Shown piece after piece: positions 27,848 through 36,888 of a stretch of DNA of 64,000 bases. The stretch comes from Nostoc sp. UHCC 0702 (lineage in GTDB: Bacteria; Cyanobacteriota; Cyanobacteriia; Cyanobacteriales; Nostocaceae). The first letter of the stretch is position 1, and each line of letters starts with the position of its first letter. The DNA lies in the NCBI GenBank assembly GCA_017164015.1, contig CP071065.1, positions 2,942,501-3,006,500 of the forward strand, given 5' to 3'. The translations under genes and the position numbers were made by a program. The notes below the pieces were generated by a model that was given only the letters and a program-made list of their open reading frames with translations, made no database searches and was not told the origin of the DNA.

Positions 27848-28102
27848 ATGGTTTTTTCACGCAGTGAACTAGAACTATTAACAATTCCTGAGTTAAGACA
27901 GATGTTGCACAGGTACGGGCTGAAGCCTACAGGTAATGCAGCATTAAAACCTGGATACATCACCACCTTGATGGTATTCCCGGAATTAGCGTTACAGCAG
28001 TTCGAGACTATCGCTCGGTTGAATACAAAACTTCTGGATGGAAACTGCATCCAACAAAACGTCGCATCACTATTACTGATAAAAAAGGTATTGGTGAGTT
28101 GA
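27848..28102 (+). pseudogene. SAP-like small protein, 3' end replaced by tnpB sequence
   Basis: From the ATG at 27848 the frame reads SRSELELLTIPELRQMLHRY, then GLKPTGN...KPGYITTLMVF and PELALQQ. The pattern TIPELRQMLxxYGLKPTG...KPxYIxxLM resembles SAP-type helix-extended-loop-helix nucleic-acid-binding domains. After about residue 55 the frame enters DNA that, in another frame, encodes TnpB (SVEYKTSGWKL, from about 28009). The remaining ~30 residues therefore look out of frame and non-native. The gene seems to have been cut by insertion or deletion at about 28005. Confidence 0.45.
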
Positions 28103-28867
28103 AATTGTTGGGCAAATGGGATATTCAAACATACCCTATTAAATCAATTAAGCGTGTTAGATTGGTGCGCCGTGCTGATGGCTATTACTGTCAGTTTTGC
28201 ATTGATGCTGAAGCCAAAGATATTCAACCACTGACAGGTAATAAAATCGGTTTGGATGTTGGAATTGAAAGTTTTTACACCGATTCTAATGGGCATCAAG
28301 AAGCTAACCCCAAGTTTTTGAGTCAAGCTGAAAAAGCTATTAAACATTCTCAAAGACGCATTTACAAAAAGAAAAAAGGTTCATCAGGGCGTAAAAAAGC
28401 TAGAGGCATATTTGCCCTTAAGCACTTGAGAATAAGTAGGCAACGGAATGAACATGCGAAGAGAATCGCACGTAACGTATGCAAGTCTAACGACTTAGTA
28501 GCCTATGAAGACCTACAAGTGCGTAACTTACTTAAGAACCATTGTTTGGCTAAGTCAATTAGTGATGCTAGTTGGTATTTGTTTCGGCAATGGATTGAGT
28601 ATTTTGCCGGGTTATTTGGACGGATAGCTATTGCTGTAGCCCCACATTACACATCACAAAAATGTAGTGATTGTGGTGTAGTCGTTAAAAAATCTCTATC
28701 AACTCGCACCCATGTTTGTAGTTGTGGATGCAATTTGCATAGAGATGAAAATGCAGCGATTAACATATTGAATCTTGCAAAAGCTAGGGATGGGCAATCC
28801 CAAAGTAACGCTAGGGGACTAGTAACCTCTACTCTGATTGGTGAAAGCCTACTAGAGCAAGTAACTA

Positions 28868-30189
28868 GTACACTTCGGCGTAAATAAGCCAAGCATTAGA
28901 TAGCCAACACTTTACCCTTATATGTCCACTTAAAAGGTTTAGCCATTGTTTGATTAAAGTAATCGATAAATTCGAGAATTCGGGTTTTGAGGTCATCCTG
29001 ACTTTTGAAGCTAGCACGCTTGAGTAACTTGCGAACCAAAATACTGAACCAAATTTCAATTTGGTTGAGCCAAGAAGAATGTTTGGGTGTGTAATGGAAA
29101 ACAATTCGGTGTGTTTGGTCACTCAAAAAAGCTGCACGGGATTTCATCGATTTCAGAATGCCACTTTTGCCCTTAATTCCAAGGTCAATGTTTAAATCTT
29201 CTTTTTGTGCAACAAAGCGAACTAATGATTCCGACTGGTGAGTATTAAGACAGTCCATAATCAAATGCCATTTGATTGCCTGAGGGTCGCTTTCAATAAT
29301 TCGACGAATATGTTGGACAAAATCTTCTTCGGTTCTTGTGTTTCCACAATTTGGTTCAACAATTTGACCAGTGGCAATATCGAAACTAGCAATTAAGCTT
29401 TGTGTACCGTGACGAATATACTCAAACTCCCGTCTTTCAACCTTACCCGGTCGCATTGGTAAATCTTTTTCTAAACGCTCTGTAGCCTGAATCCCAGTCA
29501 TTTCATCAATCGATATTGTACGCTCTCCGTTTTGATAACGTTCAATCGCACTGATGTATAAACCAGTAATATCTTCAACTTTTGCGTCAAATTCTTCATC
29601 AAGAGGGGGGGTTAACCAGTAGCGGCTCTGGTGGGGTTTAAGTTCTGCTTCTTCTAATAATCTTCCAACATGGCGGACAGATATGCTTTCAATGATACCT
29701 TGTTTCATGATTTCGTCCGCTAGTTCTCTTGATGTCCAATGACTTATTGATCGTCCATAGTCTTCGGGTGGTGAACATGCAAGGGCGAATAGTTCGATTA
29801 CTTGCTCCATACTAAATTTTACTGGTGCGCCAATACGCTCTGAGTCTTGTAATCTCTGCAAAATAGACAACTCTTTATCGCTATTTTCCAACCATCGGTT
29901 TCGCCATAAACGAGCCATATCAAGACTTATATCTAATAATCGAGCAATTTCGCCATGATTTTTCCCCTCTGACGCTAGGAGAATTATTTTTGCACGTAGT
30001 ACTATTTGTTGCGCCGTATTGTGTCGGTTGATCAACTGTTGGAGTTGTGAGCGATCGCTCTCGTTCAAATTTAATACTTTTGCAGCTAATCGTGCCACAC
30101 CAGGTTCCCTTGTTTTCAGCCTAAACTGCTTTGACTCTACTTTCTTAGTTTCTCACAATAATGCTTGGTTTATTTCCGCCGTGCTGTAC
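28868..30189. mobile_element. IS630-family insertion sequence, complete
   Basis: Imperfect ~34-bp terminal inverted repeats lie at 28865-28898 and 30159-30192. Their inner part, AAATAAGCCAAGCATTA on the left, matches the right end with one mismatch. TA dinucleotides at 28866-28867 and 30190-30191 fit the TA target duplication of this family, giving an element of about 1.32 kb. One transposase gene fills it. The target was the 3' end of tnpB. Confidence 0.85.
28896..30098 (-). CDS. IS630-family DDE transposase
   Basis: A 400-residue transposase. The N-terminal helix-turn-helix part has [20 protein letters not shown] and a linker resembling other IS630 members ([14 protein letters not shown]). 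Catalytic motifs are [11 protein letters not shown] (Asp), [11 protein letters not shown] (Asp) and [13 protein letters not shown] (Glu), in the usual order. The frame is intact from end to end and the terminal repeats are recognisable, so the element could be active. It runs opposite to the tnpB remnant that it interrupts. Confidence 0.95.
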   Translation of the reverse strand: MARLAAKVLNLNESDRSQLQQLINRHNTAQQIVLRAKIILLASEGKNHGEIARLLDISLDMARLWRNRWLENSDKELSILQRLQDSERIGAPVKFSMEQVIELFALACSPPEDYGRSISHWTSRELADEIMKQGIIESISVRHVGRLLEEAELKPHQSRYWLTPPLDEEFDAKVEDITGLYISAIERYQNGERTISIDEMTGIQATERLEKDLPMRPGKVERREFEYIRHGTQSLIASFDIATGQIVEPNCGNTRTEEDFVQHIRRIIESDPQAIKWHLIMDCLNTHQSESLVRFVAQKEDLNIDLGIKGKSGILKSMKSRAAFLSDQTHRIVFHYTPKHSSWLNQIEIWFSILVRKLLKRASFKSQDDLKTRILEFIDYFNQTMAKPFKWTYKGKVLAI

Positions 30190-30206
30190 TAGGATGATTC
30201 TAGAAT

Positions 30207-30235
30207 CCCCGTGTCTTTAGACCGGGGAGTGTCAA
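30207..30235 (+). other. Right-end hairpin of the split IS200/IS605 element
   Basis: CCCCG(T)GTC-TTTA-GAC-CGGGG followed by AGTGTCAA. The reconstructed tnpB stop codon lies within the loop. This is the usual arrangement at the right end of tnpB elements, where the guide (omega) RNA ends. Confidence 0.65.
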
Positions 30236-30263
30236 GCAAGAGCCTGTATTAAGTTGAAAGGTA

Positions 30264-30336
<73 letters not shown>

Positions 30337-30411
30337 TGGGGCTTTTTCTTTGCCACGATTACTTAATGTAGCAAAGATATAAGAATTTTGCAAGAGCTTG
30401 CAGAAAAAAAA

Positions 30412-31281
30412 TTATGTTGTTTTCAGCCCCAACTTCACCCACATGAAAACAGCTATAAATATGAGAAACTGAACAAGAACAATACTAGGGCCAGAAGCCA
30501 GGTTGAAAATACCTGAAACTATGATGCCAGTAAGGCTGGTGGTGAAACCGAATATCACCGACATGATGAGAAAGCGGCTAAAGTGGTGACTCATCAGTTT
30601 AGCTGTAGAGGCGGGAATCACCAAAAATGCATTCACCAATAAAACACCTACAGCTTTAATCGCCACGGCAACGGCTAGTGAAAGCAAGACCACAAACCCA
30701 TAGCGATACAATTGAACGGGAATGCCTTGAACTTGTGCCACATCAGGGTTAAGGGTCAATAAAATTTGCTGGCGCAGAGTCGATAGTAAGAATACACTGC
30801 CGCTTAGAAGCACAAGCAGCGTCAAAATTAAATCTGTAGAATCAATAGCGAGAATATCCCCAAACAAGACTCCCATCAAATTGCCGCGATAACCTTTGAT
30901 GAGGCTGGTGAGAATCACACCAATTGCTAATGCTCCCGATAGCACTATACTCAGAACGCTATCGCTAGCTAAATCAGTTTTATCGATAAAGTAAAGGACA
31001 ACAACGCCAAACACTAAGGTAAAAGGTAACAGCATCCAAGTAGGATTTAACTGTAGTAATACACCTAATGCTACGCCTACTAATGCTGCATGACCTACAG
31101 CATGGCTGAAAAACGATAACTGGCGCAAGGTTACGAAACCGCCAAGTAAACCCCCAAGTATTCCCATTAATACAGCACCTGCGATCGCACGCTGCATAAA
31201 TGGGAATTGCAATAAACTCACTAAGTCATTACCATTAGTAACGGCTAGCCCAGCTATCTGGCAATCAAAATATAAATACAT
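30412..31281 (-). CDS. znuB: Zinc ABC transporter permease ZnuB
   Basis: A 289-residue ABC-3 family permease of the high-affinity zinc (possibly manganese) uptake system. It has about eight hydrophobic segments and the family motifs LLGGFVTLRQLSFFSHAVGHAALVG and VKAVGVLL-like IKAVGVLLVNAFLVIPASTA. The N-terminal ~20 residues before LLQFPFMQRAI may be an annotation artefact; the Met at residue 29 is an alternative start. It should be co-transcribed with znuC and znuA, but a 1.6-kb TnpB element now separates it from znuC by 1,732 bp. Its expression may depend on read-through or a new promoter. Confidence 0.93.
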   Translation of the reverse strand: MYLYFDCQIAGLAVTNGNDLVSLLQFPFMQRAIAGAVLMGILGGLLGGFVTLRQLSFFSHAVGHAALVGVALGVLLQLNPTWMLLPFTLVFGVVVLYFIDKTDLASDSVLSIVLSGALAIGVILTSLIKGYRGNLMGVLFGDILAIDSTDLILTLLVLLSGSVFLLSTLRQQILLTLNPDVAQVQGIPVQLYRYGFVVLLSLAVAVAIKAVGVLLVNAFLVIPASTAKLMSHHFSRFLIMSVIFGFTTSLTGIIVSGIFNLASGPSIVLVQFLIFIAVFMWVKLGLKTT

Positions 31282-31394
31282 ACATCACTTTGTACACGTA
31301 ATACCAATTTGTAATTGGTATTATGAATTTTGAATTAAAAACTCCACACTCAATCAAAGAGTTTTGACTTTCACCGGGCTAAAGCCACGGTGAT

Positions 31395-32693
31395 TCAAAC
31401 TGTTGCTACGAGGCAGGCTAAAGCCATGCCTCGTAGCTTTTTACAGTTATTCTTCCAGAGAAAAACTCTCTGTGGGACAGTCAAAAGTCCCCTATGGGTC
31501 TTGGCTAAATCTACATTTAGCTGTTCCTTTACCTTTAAAAACAAATTGGTAGACCCATTGCAATCCGCATTGACCTCAAAGCCTTTTGCAGTTACAAATA
31601 GCCCACGTTTTACCCGTTTCCCTGACGACTTCCACCCTTCTGGCTTGTTGCCAAATACAGGTACAATATCGCCATCTAAAAAGCTAGACTGGCTAGTGTA
31701 ACTCTCCTCAGTTTCTACAAAGTTAATACCGTAAATTTGACAAAGTTGAGATATTCTCTCTTTTAATTTTGCGGTAGGAATTTGCACGAAGGTTTGATTG
31801 TTTTGAGAGCCAATATTAATACCATTTTTATTGCCTCTATTCCAGCCAAAAACAATATTACCAATCCCGTTATTAACACAATAGTTAATCACAATCCTTA
31901 CTGCTTTATTAACAGCATCTTTCATTTGGAGATTACGCTTTTCTGTGATGTGTGCTAATCGTTCACTCCAAAACCCTTGGGGTTTATCCTGCTTTAGCTT
32001 GGATACTGTCTTGTTATACCACTGGTTGAGACTCTTTAGCTTGCGTCCATCGACTATAAAGCTAGTGCCAAGATTAGAAACACAAGTCAGCCAGTTGTTA
32101 ATACCCGGATCTATACCAAGTGCTAATTTTGGATCTAGCTTTGTAGAAACATGGTTAACCTTATACGCAAACTCAGCGTAAAAGCATCTATTCCGGGGCA
32201 ATATTCTCAACTCCTTAATATCCTCAAATTTGATATTTGATGGCATAGGAATCAAAAAATTCTTAACACTAAACCACCTGTTAACAGTCAATCCCAGTGG
32301 AATCTGAATGCAATTATTTAGTAGCTTTAAAGCTTGCTTAGGGTAGGTTACAACTGCCAATCCTCCTTTTCTTCTGTAATTTGGTGGTTTCGGCTTGTCT
32401 TCTAGCTCACCCTTACGATATTTTTTATCAAGCTCGTAGAAAGATTTAAAGCTTTCTCTAACAGATAGTAAAGCTTGTTGTGCAACTTGTGAATGTAGCA
32501 CTTGATAATGTGGGTTGTTTTTGTACTCATTGATTAAGTCAAACTTCCCTAGGTATTTGCGACACTTGAACCAAACCTGTCTGCCATAGTAGATTGCACA
32601 GTTGGTTAGTTTATTTGATTCAGAACAAATGAACTCCAGTATTGCCTTTAAATCCTGACCAGGAGACAGCAATACTTGCTGACATCCATACAT
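31395..32693 (-). CDS. tnpB: TnpB-like protein of a zinc-ribbon-less subgroup
   Basis: A 432-residue TnpB-type protein. LALGIDPGINNWLTC supplies the first RuvC Asp and KGFEVNADCNGSTNL the last. The usual E-containing segment reads NIVFGWNRGNKNG, with no obvious Glu in the standard place. Instead, FVETEESYTSQSSFLDGDIVP and GKRVKRGLFV follow, typical of a TnpB branch in which the CxxC...CxxC zinc ribbon is absent. Its C-terminal codons run into the left hairpin of the element. A divergent ribbon-helix-helix gene starts 64 bp away. Whether it retains RNA-guided nuclease activity is unclear. Confidence 0.85.
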   Translation of the reverse strand: MYGCQQVLLSPGQDLKAILEFICSESNKLTNCAIYYGRQVWFKCRKYLGKFDLINEYKNNPHYQVLHSQVAQQALLSVRESFKSFYELDKKYRKGELEDKPKPPNYRRKGGLAVVTYPKQALKLLNNCIQIPLGLTVNRWFSVKNFLIPMPSNIKFEDIKELRILPRNRCFYAEFAYKVNHVSTKLDPKLALGIDPGINNWLTCVSNLGTSFIVDGRKLKSLNQWYNKTVSKLKQDKPQGFWSERLAHITEKRNLQMKDAVNKAVRIVINYCVNNGIGNIVFGWNRGNKNGINIGSQNNQTFVQIPTAKLKERISQLCQIYGINFVETEESYTSQSSFLDGDIVPVFGNKPEGWKSSGKRVKRGLFVTAKGFEVNADCNGSTNLFLKVKEQLNVDLAKTHRGLLTVPQRVFLWKNNCKKLRGMALACLVATV

Positions 32694-32757
32694 TTAATTT
32701 GCAATTTTAAAAGGTTGCTGATATTACAGTAATATTAAAGTGATGTTGTAGTCAAGT

Positions 32758-32886
32758 ATGAAAAAGAAATCTTTACCTGTTTATCTAGATGATTTTGAAA
32801 AAGAAAAATTAAAAAAAATAGCGGATAACTGGGGTGTTAGTCTATCTTCTGCAATCAAAAGATTAATTAGAGAAAAAGATGTTTGA
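32758..32886 (+). CDS. Ribbon-helix-helix protein of the TnpB element, 42 aa
   Basis: A very small gene. It encodes MKKKSLPVYLDDFEKEKLKK followed by IADNWGVSLSSAIKRLIREK. The strand KSLPVYL, helix DDFEKEKLKKIADNWG and helix SLSSAIKRLIRE give the full CopG/MetJ-type ribbon-helix-helix pattern. It is divergent from tnpB across a 64-bp gap and lies inside the element's hairpin boundaries, so it probably regulates the tnpB promoter or is an accessory of the element. ATTAAAG lies 20 bp upstream, and no strong ribosome binding site is visible. Confidence 0.7.
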   Translation: MKKKSLPVYLDDFEKEKLKKIADNWGVSLSSAIKRLIREKDV

Positions 32887-33013
32887 CTGGCAGGTTAAAA
32901 CCAGCAAGAGCGCTTTTCATCCCCTGGCTAAAGCACGAAAAACACAACTGCGTTGCTGTTTCTCAGGGGTTTTCAAGCTAACCTTTATAAATTTTTAACT
33001 CCTAACTCCTAAC

Positions 33014-33793
33014 TCAACTATGGTCATGCTGGTAACGACTAAACCCTGGCCCGTAGGTTGCTAATAGGTTTTGGGGCGAAAGAGCAATTTCTGGCTGGCC
33101 AGTACAAACAACGGTTTGATTCAGGCAAAGGACGCGATCGCAATGGCGGCTTACCATATCAATATCATGGGAAACCTGTAACACTGTCCAACCTTCTTCC
33201 CGCTTTAATTCATTTAGTAAAGTATAAAAATCTGCTGCACCTTGCACATCTACTCCAGCAAAGGCTTCATCTAGTATCAAAAGTTTTCGAGGCATCACCA
33301 AACAGTAAGCTAGTAATACCCGTTTGAGTTGACCACCGCTAAGAGAACCAATAGCTTGATGTCGCAGATGATAAGCATCAGTTCGCTGTAAAGCTTCTAT
33401 TACTGCTACTGATTTTTCCCGGTCTTGTCTCCACAGTCTCTTAAAAAATGAATCTTGTTTTTTCCCTGCTAGCGTCCATCCCAGTCCTACTAATTCACTG
33501 ACGGATATGGGAAAGCTGCGGTCAAAAATAAAATTCTGCGGCATATAGCCCAAGAGGTGATATAAACTTCCCAGCCTGGAAATTGGACGACCAAATAATT
33601 CAATCTTGCCAGCAACACGCGGAATCAGTTCTAAAACTGCTTTTACCAAAGTACTTTTACCAGCACCGTTGGGCCCAACTATTGCTGTATCTGTCCCAGG
33701 CAACAATTCAAAGGAAACATCACGAACAGCTAGGTAACTGCCTTGATATACAGTTAATCCTTCTACTTTTAAAATAGGTATTTCATTGGTCAT
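33014..33793 (-). CDS. znuC: Zinc ABC transporter ATP-binding protein ZnuC
   Basis: A 259-residue ATPase that powers metal import through ZnuB. Walker A is GPNGAGKST, the signature motif LSGGQLKRV, Walker B LLILDEAFAGVD and the H-loop VSHDID, all intact. LGYMPQNFIFDRSFPISVSE is the family Q-loop region (MPQ). The gene lies 73 bp downstream of znuA on the same strand. The short gap contains heptamer-like repeat bases (CTCCTAACTC). The TnpB element follows its stop codon. Confidence 0.95.
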   Translation of the reverse strand: MTNEIPILKVEGLTVYQGSYLAVRDVSFELLPGTDTAIVGPNGAGKSTLVKAVLELIPRVAGKIELFGRPISRLGSLYHLLGYMPQNFIFDRSFPISVSELVGLGWTLAGKKQDSFFKRLWRQDREKSVAVIEALQRTDAYHLRHQAIGSLSGGQLKRVLLAYCLVMPRKLLILDEAFAGVDVQGAADFYTLLNELKREEGWTVLQVSHDIDMVSRHCDRVLCLNQTVVCTGQPEIALSPQNLLATYGPGFSRYQHDHS

Positions 33794-33866
33794 TTTTCAT
33801 TTCTTATTTGTCATTTGTCAAAAAACTGGAAAATTATAAATTAACTTTTAAATCCTAACTCCTAAC

Positions 33867-34886
33867 TCATTTACACGCAGTCTCTAGAGTTTGTAAATTA
33901 GCTTTCATTGCTGTGAAATAATACTGCGGATCTGTCTGACCAGCTTCTAATGAATCCAGAGTACGCAAAGTTAATTTCAAGTCTTTGGAAAGGCTAGCCA
34001 GTAATTTATTATCTACCCCTGGTTCACTAAACAAAGCTTTCACTTTGTACTTTTTTACTACATTGACTGCATTTTGCACATCTTTTGGTGAAAGTTGGTC
34101 TTCAGGAATTTTCACCACAGCAACTTGTTTAAGTTTATAGCGTTGAGCTAAGTAGGGAAAAGCATCATGAAAAGTTACAAAGGTGCAGTTGGGTGTTTTT
34201 TGCAAAGTTTGTTGAAATTCGCTGTTTAAACTATCTAATTGCTGAATATAAGCTGCTGCATTTGCTTCATAAGTAGCTTGATTTTTTGGATCGGTGGCAA
34301 TTAATCCATCCCGAATATTTGTTACCTGCTGTTTTGCCAAAACTGGATCTAACCAAACATGAGGATTACCTTCTGCGTGTTCGTGGTCGTGGTCTTTTTC
34401 TTCTTTGCTGGTTTCTTCAACAGGTGAAATTTCATTTAAAGGTTTAATCCCTTTACTGGCATCTATTTCGACCAATTTCGGATTTTGGGCATTTTTTACA
34501 GTGTCTTTGAGAAATTCCTCCAATCCCAAACCATTTTTAACCAGTACATTGGCAGTGGCGATCGCTTTCACATTGTCTGGTGTAGCCTGATAATCATGTA
34601 CTTCCGTACTCGGTGGCACTAAAAGTTTTACCTCTGCTACATCCCCAGCCACCGCCTTGGTAAACAAATAAATCGGTAAAAATGTTACCACCACTTTGGT
34701 TTTTTCTGACTGCGCTAATGGAGTCGATGCTGCCTGTTGAACTGGCGGCAACTGCTCAGCATTTGTCTGTTGATTTGTGTTTGATTGGTTACAACTACTA
34801 GCTGTTGACAATATCAGCAAAGCAATTAGGGAAAGGATGCCGCTTCTATGTCTACCTAGTTTACGCCTTATGTCAGTCGGAATCAC
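33867..34886 (-). CDS. znuA: Zinc ABC transporter substrate-binding lipoprotein ZnuA
   Basis: A 339-residue cluster A-I metal-binding protein. The N-terminus has a signal sequence and a plausible lipobox (TASSC, Cys32). Metal-site motifs are STEVHDYQATPDNV (His), GNPHVWLDP (His), FVTFHDAFPYLAQRY (His) and FSEPGVD (Glu/Asp). The mobile loop KEEKDHDHEHAEGNPH is His/Asp-rich, which favours zinc over manganese. It is the first gene of the znuA-C-B order, and a Zur-like palindrome lies about 81-95 bp upstream of its start. Confidence 0.94.
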   Translation of the reverse strand: MIPTDIRRKLGRHRSGILSLIALLILSTASSCNQSNTNQQTNAEQLPPVQQAASTPLAQSEKTKVVVTFLPIYLFTKAVAGDVAEVKLLVPPSTEVHDYQATPDNVKAIATANVLVKNGLGLEEFLKDTVKNAQNPKLVEIDASKGIKPLNEISPVEETSKEEKDHDHEHAEGNPHVWLDPVLAKQQVTNIRDGLIATDPKNQATYEANAAAYIQQLDSLNSEFQQTLQKTPNCTFVTFHDAFPYLAQRYKLKQVAVVKIPEDQLSPKDVQNAVNVVKKYKVKALFSEPGVDNKLLASLSKDLKLTLRTLDSLEAGQTDPQYYFTAMKANLQTLETACK

Positions 34887-34966
34887 CGTGTTTTTACCTC
34901 ACTTAGCATACTTGCTCTACTTCGTCAATGTTTTTATTCACAATTACACTTATTGTACACTGCCTA

Positions 34967-34981
34967 TTATAATAATTCTCA
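34967..34981 (-). promoter_or_regulatory. Putative Zur box upstream of znuA
   Basis: Read on the minus strand, TGAGAATTATTATAA matches the cyanobacterial Zur consensus TGATAATnATTATCA at 12 of the 14 specified positions. Overlapping ATTCTCATTCTCAT repeats extend it. The location between znuA and a divergent porin gene would allow control of both. Confidence 0.55.
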
Positions 34982-35210
34982 TTCTCATATAAAACAACAA
35001 CATTACCAATTGTGTAAAAAATCACCATTATTTTTTTGTATGGTGTTATTTTTTGCTGTCTCTGCTAGCCTGATGAATTATAATTTCTTAACTTATAGTC
35101 TTAAAAAGATACCTATCTACTGATAATATTTTGAGAATACTTTTCAACAAATTTGCTTTGATAAAAGTGCCGTAAAGGTGTGCCCAACGGTGAGTAAGTG
35201 TGAGGAAAAA

Positions 35211-36821
35211 ATGCAAAAGTTATGGAAATATCTGCTGGTAAGCCCAGTAGTTTGCAGTAGTATGATATTTGCTGGTGGTGCATTTGCACAGGAAACATCA
35301 GCGACATCACAAACAAGTCAACCGTTATTGATAGCAAGTCCAGAAAATAAAGCTGAGAATTTTCATCAAGATCAGGTAATGGCGCAAATTACCTCAGTGT
35401 CTCAGTTATCTGATGTACAACCTACGGATTGGGCTTTTGTTGCCTTGCAATCACTGATAGAACGTTACGGTTGTATTGCGGGTTATCCGGATAGCACTTA
35501 TCGAGGTAATCGCGCATTGTCACGCTATGAATTCGCTGCTGGTTTGAATGCTTGTCTAGATCGAGTGAATGAATTAATTGCCACAGCTACCAGCGACATC
35601 GTCAGAAAAGAAGATTTAGCCCAACTGCAAAAGCTGCAAGCAGAATTTTCCGCAGAATTGGCGACATTACGCGGTCGAGTGGATTCTCTAGAAGCACGCA
35701 CAGCTGAGTTGGAAGCCAATCAATTCTCAACTACAACCAAACTACAAGGGCAAGTTGTGGCAGTCGTCAGCGATGTTTTCTCAGGAAATAGTGTTAACGG
35801 TGCAGAAATCACTGACAAAAATACAACTCTTGGCGTAAGGGCACGCATTGAATTGGTGACTAGCTTTACAGGGGAAGATACACTTTTTACCAGGATTCAA
35901 ACGAATAATATTTTTAGTCCCAACATTAATACACCAGAGGGTAACTTATTCTTTGCTGGTGATGGTACTAACGATGCTTTTATAGATGCATTATTTTATG
36001 CATTTCCCCTTGGGAAACAGACTGAGGTGAAACTAATTGCCAATGCAGGTGCAGCAGATGATCTGACCAGTACTGTTAATATCTTTGATGGTGATGGTGC
36101 TTTTGGTGCTTTGTCCACCTTTGGTACGCGCAACCCAATTTATAACCAAATAAATGGTGCGGGGTTGGGAGTAACTCACGATTTTGGTGATAAATTATCA
36201 CTCAGCCTGGGGTATTTGAGTGGTACAGCCAATGACCCATCTCCCAAAAATGGCTTGTTTGATGGTGCTTATGGCGCTTTAGCACAGCTGACTGTTAAAC
36301 CAAGCGATCGCATTACTATTGGTTTAACTTACATCAATTCTTACAAACAGCCACTACTTACGGGTAGTAATGCCGCAACATTTGCGAATTTAGCAAGTTC
36401 CCTAGGTTTAGAAGATGTGGCATTTTCCAGCAATTCTTACGGTATCCAAGCATCTATAGGTATCAGTGATAACTTTGTCTTAGGCGGTTGGGCTGGATAT
36501 ACCACTAGCCGCACCTTGAGTGGAAACCGTGGAGATGTTGACATTTGGAATTATGCAGTCACTCTTGGCTTCCCTGACCTTGGTAAAAAAGGCAACTTAG
36601 CTGGTATTATTGCTGGTGTAGAGCCTAGGGTGACAAGTTCCAGTGTCGCTGGATTAGCTGAAGATGACGATACTTCCTATCATATTGAGGCGTTCTACCA
36701 GTACAAAGTCAGTGACAATATCACCATCACCCCAGGATTCATCTGGCTAACATCCCCAGATCATAACGATAACAATGATGATGTTGTGATTGGTGCCTTG
36801 AGAACCACTTTCAGTTTCTAA
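35211..36821 (+). CDS. SLH-domain outer-membrane porin (cyanobacterial iron-uptake-porin/OprB type)
   Basis: An outer-membrane beta-barrel with a signal peptide (MQKLWKYLLVSPVVCSS..., cleavage near AFA/QE). A single SLH domain follows at about residues 62-120 (SDVQPTDWAFVALQSLIERY, GYPDSTYRGNRALSRYEFAA), then a coiled coil (ELIATATSDIVRKEDLAQLQ... to ~177), then an OprB-type barrel ending in Phe (RTTFSF). The ATG at 35211 is preceded by GTGAGGA and gives a perfect signal peptide; the upstream ATG at 35178 is less likely. It is divergent from znuA across the Zur-like box, so a zinc-limitation role is plausible. A strong terminator follows. Confidence 0.9.
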   Translation: MQKLWKYLLVSPVVCSSMIFAGGAFAQETSATSQTSQPLLIASPENKAENFHQDQVMAQITSVSQLSDVQPTDWAFVALQSLIERYGCIAGYPDSTYRGNRALSRYEFAAGLNACLDRVNELIATATSDIVRKEDLAQLQKLQAEFSAELATLRGRVDSLEARTAELEANQFSTTTKLQGQVVAVVSDVFSGNSVNGAEITDKNTTLGVRARIELVTSFTGEDTLFTRIQTNNIFSPNINTPEGNLFFAGDGTNDAFIDALFYAFPLGKQTEVKLIANAGAADDLTSTVNIFDGDGAFGALSTFGTRNPIYNQINGAGLGVTHDFGDKLSLSLGYLSGTANDPSPKNGLFDGAYGALAQLTVKPSDRITIGLTYINSYKQPLLTGSNAATFANLASSLGLEDVAFSSNSYGIQASIGISDNFVLGGWAGYTTSRTLSGNRGDVDIWNYAVTLGFPDLGKKGNLAGIIAGVEPRVTSSSVAGLAEDDDTSYHIEAFYQYKVSDNITITPGFIWLTSPDHNDNNDDVVIGALRTTFSF

Positions 36822-36839
36822 TTTTTAAAATACTCCAAG

Positions 36840-36870
36840 AAGACGCGAAGTTTTTCTTCGCGTCTTTTTT
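36840..36870 (+). terminator. Rho-independent terminator of the porin gene
   Basis: AAGACGCGAAG-TTTTTC-TTCGCGTCTT followed by TTTT, 19 bp after the porin stop codon. Confidence 0.88.
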
Positions 36871-36888
36871 GCTTGATACGAAAATAAA

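Larger units (their letters stand above)
28009..30220 (+). pseudogene. tnpB: tnpB remnant (IS200/IS605 type), N-terminally deleted and split by IS630
   Basis: TnpB is the RNA-guided nuclease encoded by IS200/IS605 elements. From SVEYKTSGWKL onward the frame matches the complete copy at 44669-45877: LDVGIESFYTDS (RuvC Asp), VAYEDLQVRN (RuvC Glu), the zinc ribbon CSDCG...CSCGC and HRDENAAINI. The first ~110 residues are missing. An IS630 insertion interrupts it at 28867. If 28868-30191 is removed, leaving one TA, the frame continues as VTRMILESPCL and stops at 30218-30220 inside the right-end hairpin. The apparent stop at 28885-28887 belongs to the IS630 end. Non-functional as it stands. Confidence 0.8.
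31365..32976. mobile_element. TnpB / ribbon-helix-helix element inserted in the znu operon
   Basis: Two tandem hairpins mark the left side: TCACCG-GGCTAAAGCC-ACGGTGA (31371-31393) and GCTACGAGGCA...TGCCTCGTAGC (31405-31437). A hairpin CCCCTG...CAGGGG followed by TTTTCAA marks the right (32921-32976). Between them are a minus-strand tnpB and a divergent 42-aa ribbon-helix-helix gene. No tnpA transposase is present, so mobility would need help in trans. Boundaries are estimates from the hairpins. Confidence 0.65.
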
